From contig JAGWNX010000011.1 of NCBI GenBank assembly GCA_028872955.1, forward strand, positions 1-56,007: a stretch of 56,007 nucleotides of DNA, read 5' to 3'. A program made the position numbers and the translations under genes. The notes under the pieces are model-generated. The model worked only from the letters and a program-made list of their open reading frames with translations, made no database searches and was not told the DNA's origin. This DNA is from Acidobacteriota bacterium. GTDB taxonomy: Bacteria; Acidobacteriota; Terriglobia; Terriglobales; Acidobacteriaceae. Positions 53,401-56,007 of this stretch are shown piece by piece (position 1 is the first letter of the stretch; the number at the start of each line of letters is the position of its first letter).

Positions 53401-53763
53401 CTGAAGAGCGATCGTGCACCGTCCAAGGTGCTCCAGTTCAACGACTTCGGTCTGGTAGCCATCACCCGCAAGCGGGTCAAGCAGTCGCTGGAGCGCACGC
53501 TCTCCACGCCTTGCACGGTCTGCGCCGGCACGGGCATGGTCAAGTCGCCCATTACCGTGTGCAACGACATCTACGTCGAGATGCGCAAGATGCAGAAGCA
53601 CCTGGATCGCGGCGACGTGATGCTGCGCGTACATCCCGAGGTGGTCAAGCAGCTCAAGTCCACCGGCACGCGCTGGTTGCAGGAGATGGAAGACATGGTG
53701 GGCAAGACCATTCTGGTCAAGTCGGACCCCAGCCTGCACCCAGAGCAGTTTGACATTCACTAG
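50437..53763 (+). CDS. rne: Ribonuclease E/G with 625-residue disordered insertion in the S1 domain
   Basis: Endoribonuclease of 1108 residues. The S1 domain starts in residues 1-75 (YISSTPHETRLAIVESEALTE; GSIYNGRVTRVLPGMQSAFVDIGLERDAFLYI) and resumes near residue 706 (LPAISDLLKPGQEVLVQIAKEP; LPGRFLVFMPTVNHTGVSRKI). The catalytic DNase-I-like domain is intact: AIDINTGKYVG and GGIIIIDFIDMDD with the metal Asp residues. The zinc link CTVC is followed by AGTGMV. The interval 76-700 is low complexity: Arg/Asp-rich, then Pro/Glu/Ala-rich, then very acidic, then Arg/Asp-rich again. LPGESL occurs twice in it. The C-terminal degradosome tail of E. coli is absent. Confidence 0.94.
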   Translation: MSKEIYISSTPHETRLAIVESEALTEIYYERENEYTLAGSIYNGRVTRVLPGMQSAFVDIGLERDAFLYITDFMEEAADSAEFESAEGRGSRGDRRPRGERGQGSQGEEPTAEGSRRRDRRDRKDRPAESGVEAGSAEPGDADAAETAGSDDAPMGEGAPGADGSRRWRGRRGRRRGRGGQREAAASSAAGTEPQTADATTDEEAEFDQVLTAGSPDDLDRDPDQDEESGLEFEAAAEADEADEQQSGAEEQASFAPRRDRDGRRRGRDRENRRDRGPRELRGFAPKTDLYGVEGGGEAPASEYAAPAGAPTLLPGESLAKYRPRAEEPAESPAAPARPANVVVPKPSTEYVIQGAWDGGSILPGESLSRHRRGSAAPAAAQPAPTPVVPAPAAEPERTPAAEPEPTPAAAAEPVVEPVAEPVAEPAAAVEVVEAAPVAEPAEYEPTEGSASFRIDPISQSEFRQSAPPSVEPEPAAEPEPTVVPEATIEPEPAAAVEHDVTTLQPTGELLSEPVAVEPVEESAAAALDPIHHEEAIVSHLAPVVETLHASSIEELDDLEEEESLEVAADLGTMLRDMSIDDITSVSEEDDDEDFEEEDAVHDGEELFDDGDETDESDEDEEQDDAQGGEPLEFNGESAFPAPPTSDGLDFIANPVSPLREADRSRRRDGRRDGRRDRGRGDRNDRSRSGERDRSHGRVSRASMQVTNLPAISDLLKPGQEVLVQIAKEPIAKKGARITSHIALPGRFLVFMPTVNHTGVSRKIESDGERRRLKEILLSEKGDASGGFIVRTAAEGASEEELRSDLRFLLNLWADIKQRSEASKSPALIYHDLNLVERILRDQVTDNFSAIWVDTEDAYERVLRFLQRFQPSLIRRVKLYTKETPLFEQFGITEEINKALRSKVWLKSGGSIVINQTEALVAIDINTGKYVGKTARLEDTIVKTNLDAIPEIVRQIRLRDLGGIIIIDFIDMDDRKNRNRVMAALEEELKSDRAPSKVLQFNDFGLVAITRKRVKQSLERTLSTPCTVCAGTGMVKSPITVCNDIYVEMRKMQKHLDRGDVMLRVHPEVVKQLKSTGTRWLQEMEDMVGKTILVKSDPSLHPEQFDIH

Positions 53764-53776
53764 TGCATCGCCAACC

Positions 53777-53807
53777 GGGGGCCCCTTGTGCAGAACAGGG
53801 TGCCCCC
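53777..53807 (+). terminator. Possible terminator after rne
   Basis: GGGGGC pairs with GCCCCC, extended by CCC/GGG after a bulged T, around a 12-nt loop, 14 bp after the rne stop. No T-tract follows, so efficiency is doubtful. Confidence 0.45.
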
Positions 53808-53947
53808 ATGTTCATGGCATCGAATTTGCAAACACCAGGCACCGAAATCCCGATAGTTCGCGTCTTATCGGGCAGGAGCAACACAACAAGATCCGCAAAG
53901 TCGGGTCCATGTAGCTAAACTTTGACGGACTAGGGAGTCTGACAATT

Positions 53948-54940
53948 ATGATGCGCAATCTTTTGAACTCGAAACAGCCTGTACGCCGCTCGGCCCTTCT
54001 CTGCGCTGCGGTGCTCTCTCTGCTGGCGGCAGACGCCGCTACCGGCCGGGCCCAGGCCGCCTCAGCAGCAACCGTGGACTTCAAGGCGGCGCTGGCAGCT
54101 CCGCTGGCTCTGGAGAGTTCGTCCAGCTCGTCCAGCGCGGACGCCTCTGCCTCTGCAGCCATTGACCGTGCGAACCTGCTGCGCGAGAGCGCACTGCAGC
54201 CGCCACCGCGTCGCAGCTACGGACGCCCGCGCTACAGCGACGGCTCGCACAACGCCGATGGCTCCAAAAAGTACACGTTCGAGCTGGGTGGCGGATTCAC
54301 CATGCCCGTCTCCATGACCAAGGATGCCCTGACGCCGAACTTTGACCTGCAGTTTGGCTTTGGCCGCAACTTCAGCAGCAAGCTGGGCGTCATCGCGCAG
54401 TTTGACTACGACCGCTTCGGCATCCAGACGCCGATTCTGAACAGCCTGCTGACGGTCTACGACAGCCTGGGGGCGACGGACCAGAACGGCAACGCGCTTA
54501 CCCAGATCGGTGGAACCAGCCACGTGTGGTCCTTGACCTTGAACCCCATCTACAACCTGACCCAGGGCGACAAGTTCGGCACCTACGTGGTGGGTGGCTT
54601 CGGCTTCTACCACAAGACTGCCAACTTCTACTATCCGGGAGTCGGCACCTACTGCGACTACTACTACGGCTGCTACCCGGTGCAGTCCAATCAGACGATT
54701 GACAAGTACACCAGCAACGCACCGGGCTTCAACGGTGGCGCGGGCTTTACCTACAAGACGTCACGCTTCACGGATATGCGCTTCTTCGCTGAGGTGCGGT
54801 ATGTGTACGTGGCCAACCAGGCTCGCCCGTACTATGACGGCACCACCGGCACGCCGCTGTCGCCGACGTACTTCAACGTCTTCCCGCAGAACAGCCAGCA
54901 CACCACCTACCTGCCGGTCACCTTCGGCATCCGGTTCTAG
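53948..54940 (+). CDS. Outer-membrane beta-barrel protein, unknown
   Basis: A 330-residue exported protein. The signal peptide is ALLCAAVLSLLAADAATG with likely cleavage near GRAQA. A Ser-rich stretch (ESSSSSSSADASASA) and a short basic linker follow. From residue 100 there are repeated amphipathic strands (YTFELGGGFTMPV, LQFGFGRNFSSKLGVIAQFDYDRF, GTYVVGGFGFYHK, FFAEVRYVYV). The C-terminus YLPVTFGIRF ends in Phe as in outer-membrane barrels. Cys residues in YYYGCYP and CDYY may form a disulphide. A ribosome binding site is weak. Function unknown. Confidence 0.82.
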   Translation: MMRNLLNSKQPVRRSALLCAAVLSLLAADAATGRAQAASAATVDFKAALAAPLALESSSSSSSADASASAAIDRANLLRESALQPPPRRSYGRPRYSDGSHNADGSKKYTFELGGGFTMPVSMTKDALTPNFDLQFGFGRNFSSKLGVIAQFDYDRFGIQTPILNSLLTVYDSLGATDQNGNALTQIGGTSHVWSLTLNPIYNLTQGDKFGTYVVGGFGFYHKTANFYYPGVGTYCDYYYGCYPVQSNQTIDKYTSNAPGFNGGAGFTYKTSRFTDMRFFAEVRYVYVANQARPYYDGTTGTPLSPTYFNVFPQNSQHTTYLPVTFGIRF

Positions 54941-54958
54941 TGGATGGGACAACATCAC

Positions 54959-54999
54959 AACGCAGGCAGGCCCGGCACATCGCCGGGCCTGTTTGCGTT
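54959..54999. terminator. Bidirectional terminator behind the barrel gene
   Basis: CAGGCCCGGC pairs perfectly with GCCGGGCCTG around ACATC, and AACGCA pairs with TGCGTT outside it across a small internal loop. It lies between two converging genes. Confidence 0.75.
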
Positions 55000-55024
55000 C
55001 GAGAGCTGGTTGTCGCCGTAGCTG

Positions 55025-55426
55025 TCAGAGGATCCAGTGCTGCAGGTGACCCGCCAGCACCAGTCCAGCGGCCGCGCCCGCTGCCGTCAGCAGGCTAAGC
55101 AGAATCTGGTGGGCCAGGCCGCGCTGGCGAGCCTCCCAACCGTTCCACCACAGCACGCCAACCAGCGAGACGGCCAGCAGCGCTGCCACGGGTCGCGGAC
55201 GCACCTCCATCACGGTGCCCAGCAGCGCGGCCACAGCCACGCCAAGCGAAACGCAGAGCAGCCAGAGCAGCGCGTAGGTCCACTGGTAACCGCTGCGCAG
55301 CCGGTGCTGTTGCACGGCGAACTGAGGCACTGTGGTGACCAGGCCAAAGGTCGTCAGCATTACCAGCCCGACTGTGACCAGATAGCCCGCAGCCAGCGCC
55401 ATTCCCAGAAGTACGACTTGAACCAC
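55025..55426 (-). CDS. Small integral membrane protein, unknown
   Basis: A 133-residue hydrophobic protein with four predicted helices: VVLLGMALAAGYLVTVGLVM, WTYALLWLLCVSLGVAVAAL, VAALLAVSLVGVLWWNGW and QILLSLLTAAGAAAGLVLAG. The start is a GTG with GAGG upstream. It is 106 bp downstream of another small membrane protein on the same strand and probably in its operon. No family is recognised. Confidence 0.7.
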   Translation of the reverse strand: MVQVVLLGMALAAGYLVTVGLVMLTTFGLVTTVPQFAVQQHRLRSGYQWTYALLWLLCVSLGVAVAALLGTVMEVRPRPVAALLAVSLVGVLWWNGWEARQRGLAHQILLSLLTAAGAAAGLVLAGHLQHWIL

Positions 55427-55532
55427 AGCGTTGCGGCCTCGCGGTTGACCTGCAAGGCCGATGGCGGCACTTGCGGAACTGCAACGCAGTCTATCAGCTT
55501 CCTCGGGAACTGCGCTCGGCGTCTCGGCGGCG

Positions 55533-55919
55533 CTAGTCGCTCAAGCCCAGCAGAGTGAAGTAGAGCAGCCCTACGCACACCACATCTGCCAGCAGAGCCA
55601 GCCAGCGCGCCCGACCCTTGCCAAAGGCGAGCAGCACCAGCGCCAGCAACCCGGCGATGAGAGCGGCCGGCATGGCACCGGCGATCATGGGCAGCCGGGT
55701 CTCCTTCATGTTGGAGGGAAGCTCCAGCACCAGGTAGAACAGTAGCGATGGCAGGGTTGCCCCCCAACCCAGTGCCAGTCCGGTGATAGCCAGCCAGCGG
55801 CGCCAGCCGGTTACGGTCAGGTGCTCGTTGCGTCGCAGCAGCAGGTACGTCTGCAACACAAACGGCACCACACTCAGCGCGATTGCCACGCCGAAGAAGA
55901 GCGTTTCCTGTCCACCCAT
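55533..55919 (-). CDS. Small integral membrane protein, unknown
   Basis: A 128-residue protein with four hydrophobic helices (TLFFGVAIALSVVPFVLQTYLLL, WLAITGLALGWGATLPSLLFYLVL, IAGAMPAALIAGLLALVLLA, WLALLADVVCVGLLYFTLLG). GGGG about six bases before the ATG is a fair ribosome binding site. The ATG begins right after the stop of the preceding gene, so they form an operon. Family not recognised. Confidence 0.72.
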   Translation of the reverse strand: MGGQETLFFGVAIALSVVPFVLQTYLLLRRNEHLTVTGWRRWLAITGLALGWGATLPSLLFYLVLELPSNMKETRLPMIAGAMPAALIAGLLALVLLAFGKGRARWLALLADVVCVGLLYFTLLGLSD

Positions 55920-56007
55920 TTAGATCCCCACCGGGTACGGCTTTTCGTGCAACTCCTGTCCTGGGTGGGTGTCACGTTCAAACCTGCCCTGCAGCAGGCT
56001 CAGCAGG
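55920..56007 (-). CDS. 3' end of an unidentified gene (cut by window edge)
   Basis: Reading leftwards from the window edge, 28 codons end in TAA at 55920, immediately before the next start codon. The visible tail includes LLSLLQGRFERDTHP and then HEKPYPVGI. The abutting stop and start and the same direction suggest an operon with the small membrane protein that follows. The tail is too short to name. Confidence 0.5.
   Translation of the reverse strand, partial: LLSLLQGRFERDTHPGQELHEKPYPVGI

Overview
The window looks like core chromosome of a GC-rich (roughly 60-65%, by eye) Gram-negative bacterium. It most resembles Acidobacteriota of the Acidobacteriaceae/Terriglobales type. The evidence is an NtrY/NtrX pair, coexisting RNase J and an RNase E/G with a huge insertion, an M13 zinc peptidase, a secreted GH16, a cupredoxin-like lipoprotein, several outer-membrane barrels, and the gene order ybeY-corC and mreCD-mrdA-rodA. 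The phylum call is inference from gene content and protein style; no rRNA is present. I see no IS element, phage, CRISPR array, tRNA or rRNA.

Layout. 1-8.2 kb (minus strand): truncated ftsK, uppP, an SH3/TPR-like secreted protein, an alpha/beta hydrolase, RNase J and an outer-membrane barrel protein. 8.2-8.5 kb: a probable 30-residue cysteine-rich ORF followed by an intrinsic terminator or attenuator. 8.5-14.9 kb (minus): an aspartate/diaminopimelate/lysine cluster in transcription order asd-lysC-dapB-(M29 aminopeptidase)-dapA-dapD. 15-20.7 kb (minus): a small membrane protein, a cupredoxin-like lipoprotein, NAD-type isocitrate dehydrogenase, nrdR, a flippase-like membrane protein, a lytic transglycosylase and a HAD phosphatase. 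20.7-28 kb (mixed strands): MATE and EamA transporters, a GNAT acetyltransferase, an M13 peptidase, an unrecognised secreted protein and rpsT. 28.3-34.9 kb (plus): phoH, a GH16 glucanase, ybeY, corC-like, apbE and a Gfo/Idh/MocA oxidoreductase. 35-37.3 kb (minus): mreB and an acyltransferase. 37.4-42.6 kb (plus): alanine dehydrogenase and ntrY-ntrX. Then era (minus), an esterase (plus), the elongasome operon mreC-mreD-mrdA-rodA (plus), a giant RNase E/G (plus) and an outer-membrane barrel (plus). At the right edge are two small membrane proteins and the tail of a third gene (minus).

How the genes fit together. Much of the window serves the cell envelope: DAP for peptidoglycan (dap cluster), lipid-carrier recycling (uppP), elongasome (mreB, mreCD, mrdA, rodA), wall turnover (lytic transglycosylase) and chromosome segregation at division (ftsK). 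A second theme is RNA metabolism (RNase J, RNase E/G, YbeY, Era, PhoH, S20). 

Most interesting points: (i) the Cys-rich mini-ORF with a CxxxCC motif, a dyad upstream and a terminator downstream, lying just before an outer-membrane protein gene; (ii) RNase E/G whose S1 domain is split by about 625 residues of charged disordered sequence carrying repeated LPGESL motifs; (iii) an NtrX-type regulator with GAIPGG in place of GAFTGA; (iv) recurrent -10-like hexamers 7-9 nt before start codons that mostly lack a good ribosome binding site, suggesting leaderless mRNAs.
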